64,000 nucleotides of DNA. Origin: Reddybacter sp041277045 (GTDB lineage: Bacteria > Pseudomonadota > Gammaproteobacteria > Pseudomonadales > Porticoccaceae). The DNA lies in contig JBGFSY010000001.1 of assembly GCA_041277045.1 (NCBI GenBank), positions 62,001 through 126,000 on the forward strand, in the 5' to 3' direction. The notes under the pieces were generated by a model, which saw only the letters and a list, made by a program, of their open reading frames with translations, was not told the origin of the DNA and ran no database searches. Both the position numbers and the translations under genes were made by a program. Of the stretch, positions 17,892 to 26,761 are shown piece by piece. Within the stretch, counting starts at the first letter, position 1. Each line of letters begins with the position of its first letter.

Positions 17892-18233
17892 CTACAGCGT
17901 ATTGGTGGGTCGGCCCGAGGATAGTAGGCCCGCTAGATAGGTTTCAATACGTTGCACTAGCTGAGCACTCTCTGCGGGAAACTGAATGCCCACGCCCTGC
18001 TTACGATTGCCCGCAGTGCCCTTGGGCGTTACCCAAACTACCTTACCGGTCAGCGGTAATTTATCGGGTTCTTCCATTAGCTCGAGGAGGACGAAGACCT
18101 CATCACCAATGGCAAACTGTTTTCGCGAAGGAATAAAAAGCCCACCATTTTCGACGAAGGGCATATAGCAGGCATACAATTCATTTGAATCTTTCAAGGT
18201 AAGATTAAGAATACCGCTGCGAATCCCTCTCAT
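17892..18233 (-). CDS. pilZ: PilZ-domain protein (type IV pilus-associated type)
   Basis: This 113-aa single PilZ domain lies between holB and tatD, exactly where pseudomonads keep the founding pilZ gene needed for type IV pilus assembly. The body reads LFIPSRKQFAIGDEVFVLLE and GKVVWVTPKGTAGNRKQGVGIQF. The N-terminal RxxxR c-di-GMP-binding motif is not apparent, consistent with the PilZ subtype that does not bind the nucleotide well. No pilus genes are in the window. Function by position and similarity. Confidence 0.88.
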   Translation of the reverse strand: MRGIRSGILNLTLKDSNELYACYMPFVENGGLFIPSRKQFAIGDEVFVLLELMEEPDKLPLTGKVVWVTPKGTAGNRKQGVGIQFPAESAQLVQRIETYLAGLLSSGRPTNTL

Positions 18234-18306
18234 AGGCTAATCATTACACAATGTTTTTGAAGCGGCAGAGTAACACAGGCTTACAGGGATCGTTAAGGCC
18301 TTACTA

Positions 18307-19266
18307 CTAAGCCGACTGGCTTAAACTAAGAAATAATTCTTCCAGCACCAGCTGGGGATTCAAATTGGTTTTACTTTCCAGCTTTTTCCGCGTCGCTAGC
18401 AGCAAGTCATAAAAGGCAAACTGGCGGGGCTCTGCTTTTTTTCCGCCCTGCGCGCTATTAATCAGTTGACGGGAATAATAAGACAGCAACCATTCCAGCA
18501 GCTGAGCCAAAGGCTGACCCTCAAAGGCCGCCGCCGATGATACCGGGGCTGCATCACCTGTCTGCACCTGTTTTAGCACCTGCTCGAAACGAGCGATATC
18601 ATCGAGGGTATTCGCGTCGGCAAAAGCCAGTGCACGCAGGGGCCGTCCCCCGGCTCGCGCGAGTAGCTCATCGGCAGTCCCACTTGCATCTCCTAATTGT
18701 TCAGCCAACCAGTCTCGCACCAGGGCGGGTGGCGGTAGTCCCTGACTGAGTACGCGGCAACGACTGCGAATGGTGGGCAACACCGGCGCCAACTGATCGT
18801 GCACCAATAGCAATAGGGTTTTCTCGCGAGGTTCTTCCAGGGTTTTGAGAAAAGCATTGGCAGCATTCAGGGTCATCGCCTCAACCGGCGCCACCAGCGC
18901 CACCTTCCAGCTCTGCTGGTGGGCGGTGATCACGACAAATTCTGAGAGTTCTCGGATGGCATTGATGGAAATTGCTTTACCAGCAGACTCGGGCTCAACG
19001 CGCTTAAAGTCCGGATGGCCGCCACTGAGATACAGGCGACACTGCTTACATTCGCCGCAGGCCACATCATCAACCGGGCTAATGCAAAACAGGCGTTGTA
19101 TAAAACGCTCGGCAAAGTGGCGCTTGCCAGTATCTTCAGCGCCGCTGAGCATAATGGCGTGGGGCAGGCGATTGCTATTGAGTAAACGACAGAGTTGCAG
19201 CCACTGCTCGGTCTGCCAGGGCAGGCTTTGATTCAATGACAACAAGGCAGAACCAGAGTCCGTCAT
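18307..19266 (-). CDS. holB: DNA polymerase III subunit delta'
   Basis: Delta' is a stator subunit of the clamp loader that opens the beta clamp with gamma/tau and delta. The protein shows the AAA+ fold with LSGAEDTGKRHFAERF in the degenerate P-loop position, expected because delta' does not hydrolyse ATP. A four-cysteine zinc module (CISPVDDVACGECKQC) and the LKTLEEPREKTLLLL and IRSRCRVL sensor blocks are also present. It is 319 aa long. Its start shares one base with the tmk stop, so the two are translationally coupled. Confidence 0.93.
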   Translation of the reverse strand: MTDSGSALLSLNQSLPWQTEQWLQLCRLLNSNRLPHAIMLSGAEDTGKRHFAERFIQRLFCISPVDDVACGECKQCRLYLSGGHPDFKRVEPESAGKAISINAIRELSEFVVITAHQQSWKVALVAPVEAMTLNAANAFLKTLEEPREKTLLLLVHDQLAPVLPTIRSRCRVLSQGLPPPALVRDWLAEQLGDASGTADELLARAGGRPLRALAFADANTLDDIARFEQVLKQVQTGDAAPVSSAAAFEGQPLAQLLEWLLSYYSRQLINSAQGGKKAEPRQFAFYDLLLATRKKLESKTNLNPQLVLEELFLSLSQSA

Positions 19267-19904
19267 TAATCCTCTCCGACAAAGGCGTTTAAGGCCTCGC
19301 CAATATGTTCCTGCACTACCGTCAAAGGGGCCGAGGCATCGACCAGGAAGTAGCGTGAGGGATTATCACTGGCCCGCTCGCGGTAGCCAGCACGCACTCG
19401 GTCAAAAAATTCCAGAGCCTCGCTTTCAAAACGGTCGAGTTCACCACGGGCACGCACCCGCGACATGCCCAACTCGGGGTCGATATCAAGAATCAGTGTA
19501 AAGTCCGGGTGCAAATCGCCCTGTACCAATTTTTCGAGTTGCTTGATATGCTCGCAATTAAGCCCACGTCCAAAGCCCTGATAGGCATAAGTGGCATCGG
19601 TGAAGCGATCACAAAGCACCCAGGTGCCCGCCGCCAGTGCGGGGATGATTTTTTCTTCGAGGTGTTGAGCACGAGCGGCAAACATCAATAACAGCTCGGC
19701 ACTGGCCGCCATACCCGTATTGTCTTTATCCAGTAGCAAGTCGCGAATCTTTTCACCCAGGGCCGTACCGCCGGGTTCGCGAGTGGATATATAGGCAATG
19801 CCTCGCTCATCGAGCCAAGAAGCAATGCACTGAATGTTGGTGGTTTTGCCGACACCCTCGGTGCCTTCAACGCTGATAAATTTGCCTTTCGTCGTGTCGA
19901 TCAT
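19266..19904 (-). CDS. tmk: Thymidylate kinase
   Basis: Tmk phosphorylates dTMP to dTDP. The P-loop is VEGTEGVGKTTNI (residues 13-25), the dTMP-binding DR(Y/F) motif is LCDRFTDATYAYQG, and TREPGGT is the conserved substrate loop. It is 212 aa, normal length. It is tightly packed between mltG and holB, matching the conserved pabC-mltG-tmk-holB order. Confidence 0.96.
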   Translation of the reverse strand: MIDTTKGKFISVEGTEGVGKTTNIQCIASWLDERGIAYISTREPGGTALGEKIRDLLLDKDNTGMAASAELLLMFAARAQHLEEKIIPALAAGTWVLCDRFTDATYAYQGFGRGLNCEHIKQLEKLVQGDLHPDFTLILDIDPELGMSRVRARGELDRFESEALEFFDRVRAGYRERASDNPSRYFLVDASAPLTVVQEHIGEALNAFVGED

Positions 19905-19922
19905 AGTGCCGTAAACCTCACC

Positions 19923-20945
19923 CTATTGGGGTGCCGAGCGGTAGTCTTTGCGCCGCCGATTAATTTGATATTGCCTCACCGCCCGTTGATGCTCGGCCAG
20001 ATTGTTGGAAAAATAATGCCCGCCATCGCCCCTCGCGACAAAGTACAGCGCCTTGCCCTCAGCCGGATGCAGTGCAGCCTCAATGGCGGCAGCACCGGGA
20101 TTGGCAATCGGTGTTGGCGGCAGGCCTTTAATGCGATAAGTATTGTAGGGCGAAGGCGACTTTAAATGCTTGCGACGCAAATTGCCCGTGTAATCGTCAC
20201 CCAGGCCGTAAATTACGGTTGGGTCGGTTTGCAAACGCATACCCTTTTGCAAACGCCGTACAAACACCCCGGCAATGGCTGCTCTCTCTCCCGCCGCGCC
20301 GGTTTCTTTCTCGATAATCGAGGCCATAATCAAGGCTTCATAGGGCGATTCATAGGGTAGATCCGGCGCTCGCTTTTGCCAGATTGTCTCTAACTGACTC
20401 TGCATTTTTTGGTGGGCTCGCCGCAACAGACTCAACGCGCTATCACCAGCGGCAAAGCTGTAGGTATCGGGCGCAAACCAGCCCTCGGGGTTGATCGATT
20501 TTATGCCCAGCGCTGCAGCGACGCCAGCAGCATCAAGCTCGAGCGTTTGTCGGATGTTTTCCCGACCCTGTAATAAGGCCAGCCACTCATCAATGCTCAG
20601 GCCTTCAGGAAAAGTAATCTGGTAGTACTTAATCGCACCACTTTCCAGCTTGTCGAGCAGACCCAGCACCGTAACACCAGAGACAAATTCATATTCACCG
20701 GCACGAATGCGACCGCGACTATTGAGCCGGGCAAAAATCTTCAGTGGCCACACGCCAGGCAGTACACCTTCGGTTTCAAGTTGAGCAGCCAATTGATTGA
20801 GATTGCCGCCCGAGGGCACTGTAAGAGTGTAACCGTCGGCTGGAATATTTAAGCTTTCATTCATGCCCTGCTGTAGCCATTGCCAGGCGATGCCAAGGGC
20901 AAGCACTGACAGTAGCAGCGCGAAGAGAACTAAGCGGCGAAGCAT
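19923..20945 (-). CDS. mltG: Endolytic peptidoglycan transglycosylase MltG
   Basis: MltG (YceG) cleaves nascent glycan strands and is anchored in the inner membrane. An N-terminal helix (LVLFALLLSVLALGIAWQWL) is followed by a LysM-like part and the YceG domain with the catalytic glutamate in ASIIEKETGA. The substrate motif DPTVIYGLG and the PSPYNTYRIKGLPPTPIANP block are typical. At 340 aa it is full length. Its start overlaps pabC by 16 bases. Confidence 0.95.
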   Translation of the reverse strand: MLRRLVLFALLLSVLALGIAWQWLQQGMNESLNIPADGYTLTVPSGGNLNQLAAQLETEGVLPGVWPLKIFARLNSRGRIRAGEYEFVSGVTVLGLLDKLESGAIKYYQITFPEGLSIDEWLALLQGRENIRQTLELDAAGVAAALGIKSINPEGWFAPDTYSFAAGDSALSLLRRAHQKMQSQLETIWQKRAPDLPYESPYEALIMASIIEKETGAAGERAAIAGVFVRRLQKGMRLQTDPTVIYGLGDDYTGNLRRKHLKSPSPYNTYRIKGLPPTPIANPGAAAIEAALHPAEGKALYFVARGDGGHYFSNNLAEHQRAVRQYQINRRRKDYRSAPQ

Positions 20946-21778
20946 TGTGCGCTAAAACAAGGGTAAGTTTGCGCCAGTTGAGCGATGACTTTCGCGGTTT
21001 CCGAGCCACTCGACTCACGTGACCAACGTGCCAGCCCTTCTAGTTCGCGCACTGGCCGAATACCTCTGACGGAGTTACACACAAATACTTCGGGGGCATT
21101 AACCAGACTCCCCAGGGCGATAGACTTGACGACAACGTGTTGCCCGAGGCTGGGAATAATTTCCTCACACAACAGGCGGCGCATAACACCAGCGACCCCG
21201 CACAAGTTCAATTCGGGTGTTATCCAGCTCTGCCCATCGAAAAGAAAAATATTGCTGCTCAAAGCCTCGACCACCTTGCCTTCAACATCCAACAGCAAGC
21301 CATCAAAGTCATCCTTCAGCTCCGCTGCAGCCAGCACCTGGTCGAGACGATTGAGGTGTTTGATGCCCGCCAACTGAGCATTGTGGGGCAGAGCATATTG
21401 GCAACGCTGCAAACGCACGGCTTTAGGATCTGCCACCGTGGGAAGAGAAAAATACTGCAGCACATAGCTCGATAATGGGTTCTGATAACGATAACCACGG
21501 GGGCCAACACCCGCCGTTAGCAAAAATTTAACCATGCCCTCTGCGGGGAAAGCTTCCAGCGCTTGCTGTAGATAAGTCTCTAAACGGGCCGAATCGAGTG
21601 TGATACCGAGCCTGTCGGCACCGATACCAAGGCGTTGGCGATGATAAGTCCACAACGGCAGTTGGCCAGCGGACAAGCGCATGGTTTCAAATAGCCCGTG
21701 GCCATAGTTCAAACCACGATCATGCAGGGATAGAGAATCCTGAGGCTTACCATCGACAAAGCTGGAAATCGTGACCAT
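20930..21778 (-). CDS. pabC: Aminodeoxychorismate lyase
   Basis: PabC is a PLP enzyme of the branched-chain aminotransferase fold that releases p-aminobenzoate and pyruvate from aminodeoxychorismate for folate synthesis. Typical blocks are LNYGHGLFETMR at the N-terminus, the lysine-containing GIKHLNRLDQVLAAAEL, and the DGLLLDVEGKVVEALSSNIF segment. It is 282 aa. It overlaps mltG downstream. Upstream it is separated from acpP by about 165 bases that include a terminator; fabF, normally found here, is absent. Confidence 0.92.
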   Translation of the reverse strand: MVTISSFVDGKPQDSLSLHDRGLNYGHGLFETMRLSAGQLPLWTYHRQRLGIGADRLGITLDSARLETYLQQALEAFPAEGMVKFLLTAGVGPRGYRYQNPLSSYVLQYFSLPTVADPKAVRLQRCQYALPHNAQLAGIKHLNRLDQVLAAAELKDDFDGLLLDVEGKVVEALSSNIFLFDGQSWITPELNLCGVAGVMRRLLCEEIIPSLGQHVVVKSIALGSLVNAPEVFVCNSVRGIRPVRELEGLARWSRESSGSETAKVIAQLAQTYPCFSAQCFAA

Positions 21779-21889
21779 GCAGGGCTATAGGCCTAAGTCA
21801 GATTTTGAGGCGAGACTCGACACACAACAAAAGCCCTGTCGGTCGACAGTGAGCCAGTGTGGAGGTATCGGGAAGAGGGAGGGGGATAT

Positions 21890-21922
21890 TAAAACTGCCG
21901 CCCGGCGTGGCCCAGCGGCAGT
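21890..21922 (-). terminator. Rho-independent terminator after acpP
   Basis: On the minus strand ACTGCCGC and GCGGCAGT (21894-21901 and 21915-21922 on the plus strand) form a perfect 8-bp GC-rich stem followed by TTTTAA. It lies 23 bases after the acpP stop, at the place where fabF begins in related genomes. Confidence 0.75.
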
Positions 21923-21944
21923 TGACACTACAGGCAGTCGAGAA

Positions 21945-22181
21945 TCAGCCAGGATTTTTTTCAATATAGCTGATCGCATCCTGAACGCTCGCCAGTTTTT
22001 CGGCTTCTTCATCAGGAATCTCGGTGTCGAATTCTTCTTCGAGCGCCATGATAAGCTCAACGGTATCGAGGGAATCTGCACCCAGATCTTCAACGAAGGA
22101 AGAATCGGGCTTAACGTCTTCTTCTTTAACGCCCAGCTGCTCGGCAACCATTTTTATCACACGTTCTTGAGTGCTGCTCAT
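21945..22181 (-). CDS. acpP: Acyl carrier protein
   Basis: The 78-aa acidic protein carries the phosphopantetheine attachment serine, Ser37, in GADSLDTVELIMALEEEF. It holds the growing acyl chain for fatty-acid synthesis and for lipid A and phospholipid acyltransferases. It follows fabG after a 160-base gap that may hold its own promoter, which is common because ACP is needed in large excess. A strong terminator follows immediately. Confidence 0.97.
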   Translation of the reverse strand: MSSTQERVIKMVAEQLGVKEEDVKPDSSFVEDLGADSLDTVELIMALEEEFDTEIPDEEAEKLASVQDAISYIEKNPG

Positions 22182-22341
22182 GACGATATTTTCTCCTATT
22201 TAATAGCGATATTTTCTTAAACTACTGTTAAAAAACCTGTTTTCACAAGGGAAAGTCCCTTAAGGCGGCGCATTTTACCTGAAAAATTGCCCGGCGTAAC
22301 CGCTTTATATCAATTGCGATTAACTCCCGGCAAAAGGGCCA

Positions 22342-23085
22342 TTAGCCCATGTACATACCACCGTTAACGTGGATGGTTTCACCACTGATATAAGCCCCAC
22401 CAGCACCGGCCAAAAATTCTACGACAGAGGCAATTTCTTCGGGCTGGCCGAGTCGCGCCAGAGGAATGCCCGACAGCATGGCCTCGCGGCTCGCCTCGGG
22501 CAGCTCCTTGGTCATATCGGTATCGATAAAGCCAGGAGCGACGGTGTTCACCGTAATATTGCGCGAACCCAGCTCTTTTGCCAGCGCTCGGCCGAAACCC
22601 GCAACGCCTGCTTTGGTCGCCGCGTAATTGGTTTGCCCGGCATTACCCATGGAACCCACCACGGAGCTGATATTAATAATGCGACCCCAGCGCGCCTTGG
22701 TCATGCCTTTGGCGCAGGCCTTAGTGAGTCGATAAATGGCATTGAGGTTAGTGTCGATGACATCCGACCATTCGTCCTCTTTCATGCGCATCAGCAGGTT
22801 ATCTTTGGTGATACCGGCATTGTTGACCAGAATGGTCGGCGCGCCAAAGTCCGCTGTAATGGCTTTCATAACCGCGATCACTTCTTCGCCGTCGGTGACA
22901 TTGAGTTTGACCCCTTTGCCTTGAATTTGCTGCTCGGCAAAACGTGCGCTGATCTGCTCGGCACCGCCCTCTGACGTTGAGGTGCCAATAACAGTGGCAC
23001 CGGCCTTACCCAGCAAATCGGCAATCGCGACACCAATACCACGGCTCGCGCCGGTCACCAGGGCTACTTTTCCTTCAAGGCTCAT
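22342..23085 (-). CDS. fabG: 3-oxoacyl-[acyl-carrier-protein] reductase
   Basis: FabG reduces beta-ketoacyl-ACP with NADPH in the elongation cycle. The short-chain dehydrogenase cofactor motif is TGASRGIG near residue 12 and the NNAGITKD motif follows. The catalytic Ser-Tyr-Lys are in INISSVVGSMGNAGQTNY and the YAATKAG that follows. The C-terminal SGETIHVNGGMYM end is typical of true FabG. It is 247 aa and lies between fabD and acpP. Confidence 0.96.
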   Translation of the reverse strand: MSLEGKVALVTGASRGIGVAIADLLGKAGATVIGTSTSEGGAEQISARFAEQQIQGKGVKLNVTDGEEVIAVMKAITADFGAPTILVNNAGITKDNLLMRMKEDEWSDVIDTNLNAIYRLTKACAKGMTKARWGRIINISSVVGSMGNAGQTNYAATKAGVAGFGRALAKELGSRNITVNTVAPGFIDTDMTKELPEASREAMLSGIPLARLGQPEEIASVVEFLAGAGGAYISGETIHVNGGMYMG

Positions 23086-23131
23086 CTACTTTCTCTCCTC
23101 TCAATTCGACTTGTACTGCAACTCGCGCAGC

Positions 23132-24082
23132 TTAACTTTGTGGCTGAGCATCCGCAACAGCGCTCTGCAAGTCGGCCACTTTATCAGTGGAACGCATCTG
23201 CAGCGTCTTATCAATGCGCTTGCTCAAGCCACACAATACTTTACCTGGGCCACACTCCACCGCCAGCTCAACACCCTGCGCTTGCAGCGCACCAACGCAG
23301 TCAACCCAGCGCACCGGGCTGTAAATTTGCTCTATCATCAAAGTTTTTATTGCTGCGGGATCACTCTCTGTCTGTGCGTGAACATTGTGCACCAGCGGAA
23401 TTTGCGGCGCGTTAAACGTCACCGCGCCAATATCACTCGCCAACTTGTCAGCAGCCGGCTTCATTAGGGCCGTGTGAAAGGGCGCGCTCACGGGCAATGG
23501 CAATGCCCGTTTGGCCCCGGCCTCTTTACACAGGGCAATCGCTCTATCCACTGCGGCACTAACACCGGCAATAACCACCTGGCCGGGGGCATTGAAATTC
23601 ACCGCCTTCACCTCTTCACCTTCACTTGCCTGCTCACAACAAGCGGCGAGCTGTGCATCGTCCAGACCCAATATCGCCGCCATCGCGCCCTGCCCTGCTG
23701 GCACGGCTGCCTGCATATAGGCACCGCGTAAACGTACCAAATTCACCGCCGCGCCAAAATCAACCACCCCCGCACAGACTAGAGCTGACCACTCACCCAA
23801 ACTGTGGCCCGCCACAGCAACAGGCGTAGCGCCCTGCAGGTGTTGCCAAATTCGCCAGATCGCCACACTCGAGGTCAACAACAACGGCTGCGTGGTTTCG
23901 GTCAGATTAATTTCCTCCTGACTACCCTGCTGTACCAGCTTCCAAAGATCGTAATCGAGTACGCTTGAAGCCTCGGCAAAGGTCTGTTCGACCAAAGGAT
24001 AAGTCTCGGCCAGCTCTGCCAACATGCCAATTTTCTGCGAACCTTGACCGGGGAAAACAAATGCGAGCTTTGAATTTTGCAT
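23132..24082 (-). CDS. fabD: Malonyl-CoA-ACP transacylase
   Basis: FabD moves malonyl from CoA to ACP. The N-terminal FVFPGQGSQKIGM block, the nucleophile motif GHSLGEWSAL and the VSAPFHTALM block with the catalytic histidine are intact. It is 316 aa. It begins about 190 bases after rpmF. plsX and fabH, usually present between rpmF and fabD, are not there. Confidence 0.96.
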   Translation of the reverse strand: MQNSKLAFVFPGQGSQKIGMLAELAETYPLVEQTFAEASSVLDYDLWKLVQQGSQEEINLTETTQPLLLTSSVAIWRIWQHLQGATPVAVAGHSLGEWSALVCAGVVDFGAAVNLVRLRGAYMQAAVPAGQGAMAAILGLDDAQLAACCEQASEGEEVKAVNFNAPGQVVIAGVSAAVDRAIALCKEAGAKRALPLPVSAPFHTALMKPAADKLASDIGAVTFNAPQIPLVHNVHAQTESDPAAIKTLMIEQIYSPVRWVDCVGALQAQGVELAVECGPGKVLCGLSKRIDKTLQMRSTDKVADLQSAVADAQPQS

Positions 24083-24181
24083 AAAACGGATCTCTTAGAT
24101 AGTTGATCTATTAGCGAGCTGATCTCACAAGACAATTGCCTGGGCGCACAATGACAGGCCATCTGTAAATAGCGCCCACAA

Positions 24182-24227
24182 AAAAACTTCCTGAGCAGGT
24201 GCTTAATACCCATTCAAGGAAGTTTTT
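24182..24227 (-). terminator. Terminator-like hairpin between rpmF and fabD
   Basis: AAAAACTTCCT at 24182-24192 is the exact reverse complement of AGGAAGTTTTT at 24217-24227, so the structure ends in a T-run in either direction. It lies 48 bases downstream of the rpmF stop on the minus strand. It would end or attenuate yceD-rpmF transcription before fabD. The 24-base loop is longer than usual. Confidence 0.55.
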
Positions 24228-24274
24228 TACTATCCCGGCCAACCTGTAATACAGCTGACCTGAACAAAGGCTTT

Positions 24275-24460
24275 TTAGTCGTCGCTGCCCGTGTCCATAA
24301 CCTTACGACCGCGATAAAAACCATCGGCCGTCATGTGGTGACGGATATGCTTCTCGCCAGTCACGGAATCAACTGAAAGTGCTGGGCCATTGCCCAGAGC
24401 ATCATGTGAACGACGCATGCCACGACGTGAACGGGTTTTACGACTTTTTTGTACGGCCAT
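24275..24460 (-). CDS. rpmF: 50S ribosomal protein L32
   Basis: The 61-aa basic protein starts MAVQKSRKTRSRRGMRRSHD, the L32 signature, and lacks the cysteine pairs of zinc-binding L32 paralogues. It is directly downstream of yceD, a near-universal pairing in gammaproteobacteria. Confidence 0.97.
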   Translation of the reverse strand: MAVQKSRKTRSRRGMRRSHDALGNGPALSVDSVTGEKHIRHHMTADGFYRGRKVMDTGSDD

Positions 24461-24571
24461 TGTTTTCTCCTAAAAGCTTGTCTCTGACAAACTTGTTTCT
24501 TGCACACTTATGTTTACAAAATTGGCAGTGCAGGCATTCGCCCACACCACCATTTAACGCACTATAGTCAG

Positions 24572-25138
24572 CTACTTGTTCTCTTTATCCGTCGAATCCG
24601 CTTTATCAGCGAGTTTCAAACTCCCCAAAATAGCAAAGGGGTTTTTCTTCTCTTCCACCGGCTCCGCAAATTCGCCCGTGGAATATTGTCCTTGCGCCGC
24701 ACAGTCCGCCTGCTCGTGATAAGAGACGATAGGCAAAGCCAACAGCAGCTCTTCTTCTATCGCTTCGTACAGGTCAGCATCAACGTTTTCATCCAGCAAC
24801 CAGCCTTCACAATCTTTTGGCAGGTTCTCAAGCTGAGCTTCACTGATCACAATGGCCAAATCCATTTCGGCATGTAGATCATAGTCCAGGGCTGTCAAAC
24901 AACGCTCACACTGCACCGACACTAGAGCATCTAGCTCGCCAGTCACTACGCGGTAGTTACTTTCATCGCGAAAAAAATTCACTTTGGCAGTCACTTCGCG
25001 CTGGATTGACACCACAGCAGCCGACAAACGCGGCAGCTCCTGAGGCATAATAATGCCTTCGTAGGTAGACCCCTGTGTACACGATTTCAGGGCATCAATC
25101 CTTCGAGGTATTACGCTGGTTTTCGAGGCTGTCGACAT
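24572..25138 (-). CDS. yceD: YceD/DUF177 family protein (23S rRNA accumulation protein)
   Basis: The 188-aa protein belongs to the DUF177 family encoded just before rpmF. The conserved core includes VSVQCERCLTALDYDL with its two cysteines, and the acidic block with DLYEAIEEELLLALPIVSYH. In E. coli YceD is linked to 23S rRNA accumulation. The C-terminal tail is short, charged and ends with KENK. It forms an operon with rpmF. Confidence 0.9.
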   Translation of the reverse strand: MSTASKTSVIPRRIDALKSCTQGSTYEGIIMPQELPRLSAAVVSIQREVTAKVNFFRDESNYRVVTGELDALVSVQCERCLTALDYDLHAEMDLAIVISEAQLENLPKDCEGWLLDENVDADLYEAIEEELLLALPIVSYHEQADCAAQGQYSTGEFAEPVEEKKNPFAILGSLKLADKADSTDKENK

Positions 25139-25253
25139 AGGCGCGCAATTCTAGGGATATGACATTGATCTGTCAAAGAAAATTGCACATTTTTGCACTC
25201 TGCCCCAAGCTCTACCCATACCGCTCAATTAACGACAAAACAACGCCTAAAAC

Positions 25254-25841
25254 ATGAAACTACTGCTCGCCTCATCCTCACCTTACCGACGTGAATTACT
25301 TTCGCGCCTACATATCCCTTTCGATTGGCAAGCACCAGACGTTGACGAGTGTGCCCTGGCCGGGGAAACGCCACAGCAACTAGCCCTGCGCCTGTCATCT
25401 AGCAAAGCGCGAGCACTCGCCGCAAGCCATAGAGAGCACCTGATTATTGGCTCCGATCAGGTTGCCTCGTGCCGGGGAAAGAGCATCAACAAGCCCGGTA
25501 ATTACGCCAAGGCCTTTAAACAGCTACAGGCGCTGTCCGGTCAGCGCGTCGACTTCTATACCGGCCTTTGTGTACTCGATAGCACGAGTGGCCGCAGCAG
25601 CGCCGATACCGTCATCACCGAGGTGGTGTTTCGCCAACTCAGCGATACCGACATCGACAGCTATTTAAGGTGCGAGCAACCCTACGATTGTGCGGGTAGC
25701 TTTAAAGCCGAGGGCCTGGGCATTGCCCTCTTCGACAGAATTAGTAGCGACGACAACACGGCGATCATCGGCCTGCCCTTAATTCGCCTGCGACAAATGC
25801 TCGAAGAATTTGACTACCGGGTTTTAGAAAACTTGAGTTGA
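25254..25841 (+). CDS. maf: Maf-family nucleoside triphosphate pyrophosphatase
   Basis: Maf proteins hydrolyse non-canonical or modified nucleoside triphosphates to monophosphates. The N-terminal motif LLASSSPYRRELLSRL is diagnostic, GSDQVASCRG contains the substrate/metal loop, and the CAGSFKAEGLGI block is conserved. The length is 195 aa. It is divergent from yceD-rpmF, the position of the YceF branch (7-methyl-GTP pyrophosphatase in E. coli), so the YceF subtype is likely by position. Confidence 0.93.
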   Translation: MKLLLASSSPYRRELLSRLHIPFDWQAPDVDECALAGETPQQLALRLSSSKARALAASHREHLIIGSDQVASCRGKSINKPGNYAKAFKQLQALSGQRVDFYTGLCVLDSTSGRSSADTVITEVVFRQLSDTDIDSYLRCEQPYDCAGSFKAEGLGIALFDRISSDDNTAIIGLPLIRLRQMLEEFDYRVLENLS

Positions 25842-25909
25842 GCCAACTTTTTAGTGGGTGATAGTGCGAACCCATAGCCCAAGATTCTGATCAATAAAGC
25901 CAGCCACCG

Positions 25910-26293
25910 CTACGGCGCCACCCCACTCAAACACTTGCTATGTATCCCTTCGGCAAACTCTACAACCGTCTGCTCTTTACTTTCCAGCGCCTCATGCACC
26001 GGGTAGCCGTAGGCCAAGGCCAGCATCAATTCACCATCTGCACCGAGCGGCACTAATACTTCAGCAACAGTCTCTCGCGCTGCTCCCGCCTGCCGTGCCT
26101 GCATCACCCCCTTTGCGGCATCACGCAAACCGGCACAAGCCCCTTCATTATCTGCCGAGGCAACAGCCAGACTGTCGACCTGCTTAGCTGCCGAATGGCC
26201 ACCAATATCTAAAGCATCAGTCACCCAAAACATCACCACCACCGAAACCCCTACCATCAGACCACCAAAACCCATACGCTTTCTTTGCACCAT
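25910..26293 (-). CDS. Hypothetical membrane-anchored or exported protein
   Basis: No family is recognised. ATG 26293 (MVQRKRMGFGGLMVG) is preferred over the upstream ATG 26338 because an AAAGGGTGAGG stretch lies just before it. A basic start is followed by one hydrophobic helix (FGGLMVGVSVVVMFWV). The remainder, about 90 residues with two cysteines, would be periplasmic. The pair of cysteines (ACAGLRD and SKCLSG) could form a disulphide. It is 127 aa from this start, convergent with maf and apparently monocistronic. Confidence 0.5.
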   Translation of the reverse strand: MVQRKRMGFGGLMVGVSVVVMFWVTDALDIGGHSAAKQVDSLAVASADNEGACAGLRDAAKGVMQARQAGAARETVAEVLVPLGADGELMLALAYGYPVHEALESKEQTVVEFAEGIHSKCLSGVAP

Positions 26294-26338
26294 ACGCCTC
26301 ACCCTTTCATTACAGCCAAACACCAAAAAAACCCTCAA

Positions 26339-26761
26339 TTATGGGGCTTTTTACTTCCTGGCACACCTGTCACCTCGCCTCAAATACCCCGCAATGGCAC
26401 ATTTCCATCCCTTGTGCCATTGCCCCCACGCCTAAGCCAATCAACACCTTGCTATTACCCCTTGATGATTACCGAGGTTTTGAGCAACTTAGCCGAAAGT
26501 CACTTTCGCAAATCAAGTAGAGCGATTACACATGGTAAAGCATACGGTACGATACTGCGGGCAGCAGCCTGCATTTTCCGTAGTCGAGAGAGCAATAATA
26601 TCGGACTGCAAGACCAGACCCCGAGTTTCACTTGGGATGGTCGCAGGTCAATGGATGTTTGGTTTGAACGAAAAGGGTGTTTATTGATCTGATACTCAAG
26701 AAGACCTGCGTTAGCATGTCGGCAGCTACCCATTCGCAGGTCTCGAGTGGAGATACCATTA
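26339..26761. other. Intergenic stretch upstream of the outer-membrane barrel gene
   Basis: No gene is supported here. The first bases contain a short CCC-to-GGGG hairpin flanked by A- and T-runs (about 26330-26355). Towards the right end the word GCAGGTC occurs twice (near 26644 and 26736). The segment probably holds the promoter of the following gene. Nothing else stands out. Confidence 0.45.

Noticed and set aside
22369..22974. Plus-strand 201-aa open frame opposite fabG
   Set aside because: It is a shadow of fabG, which has a full short-chain dehydrogenase active site.
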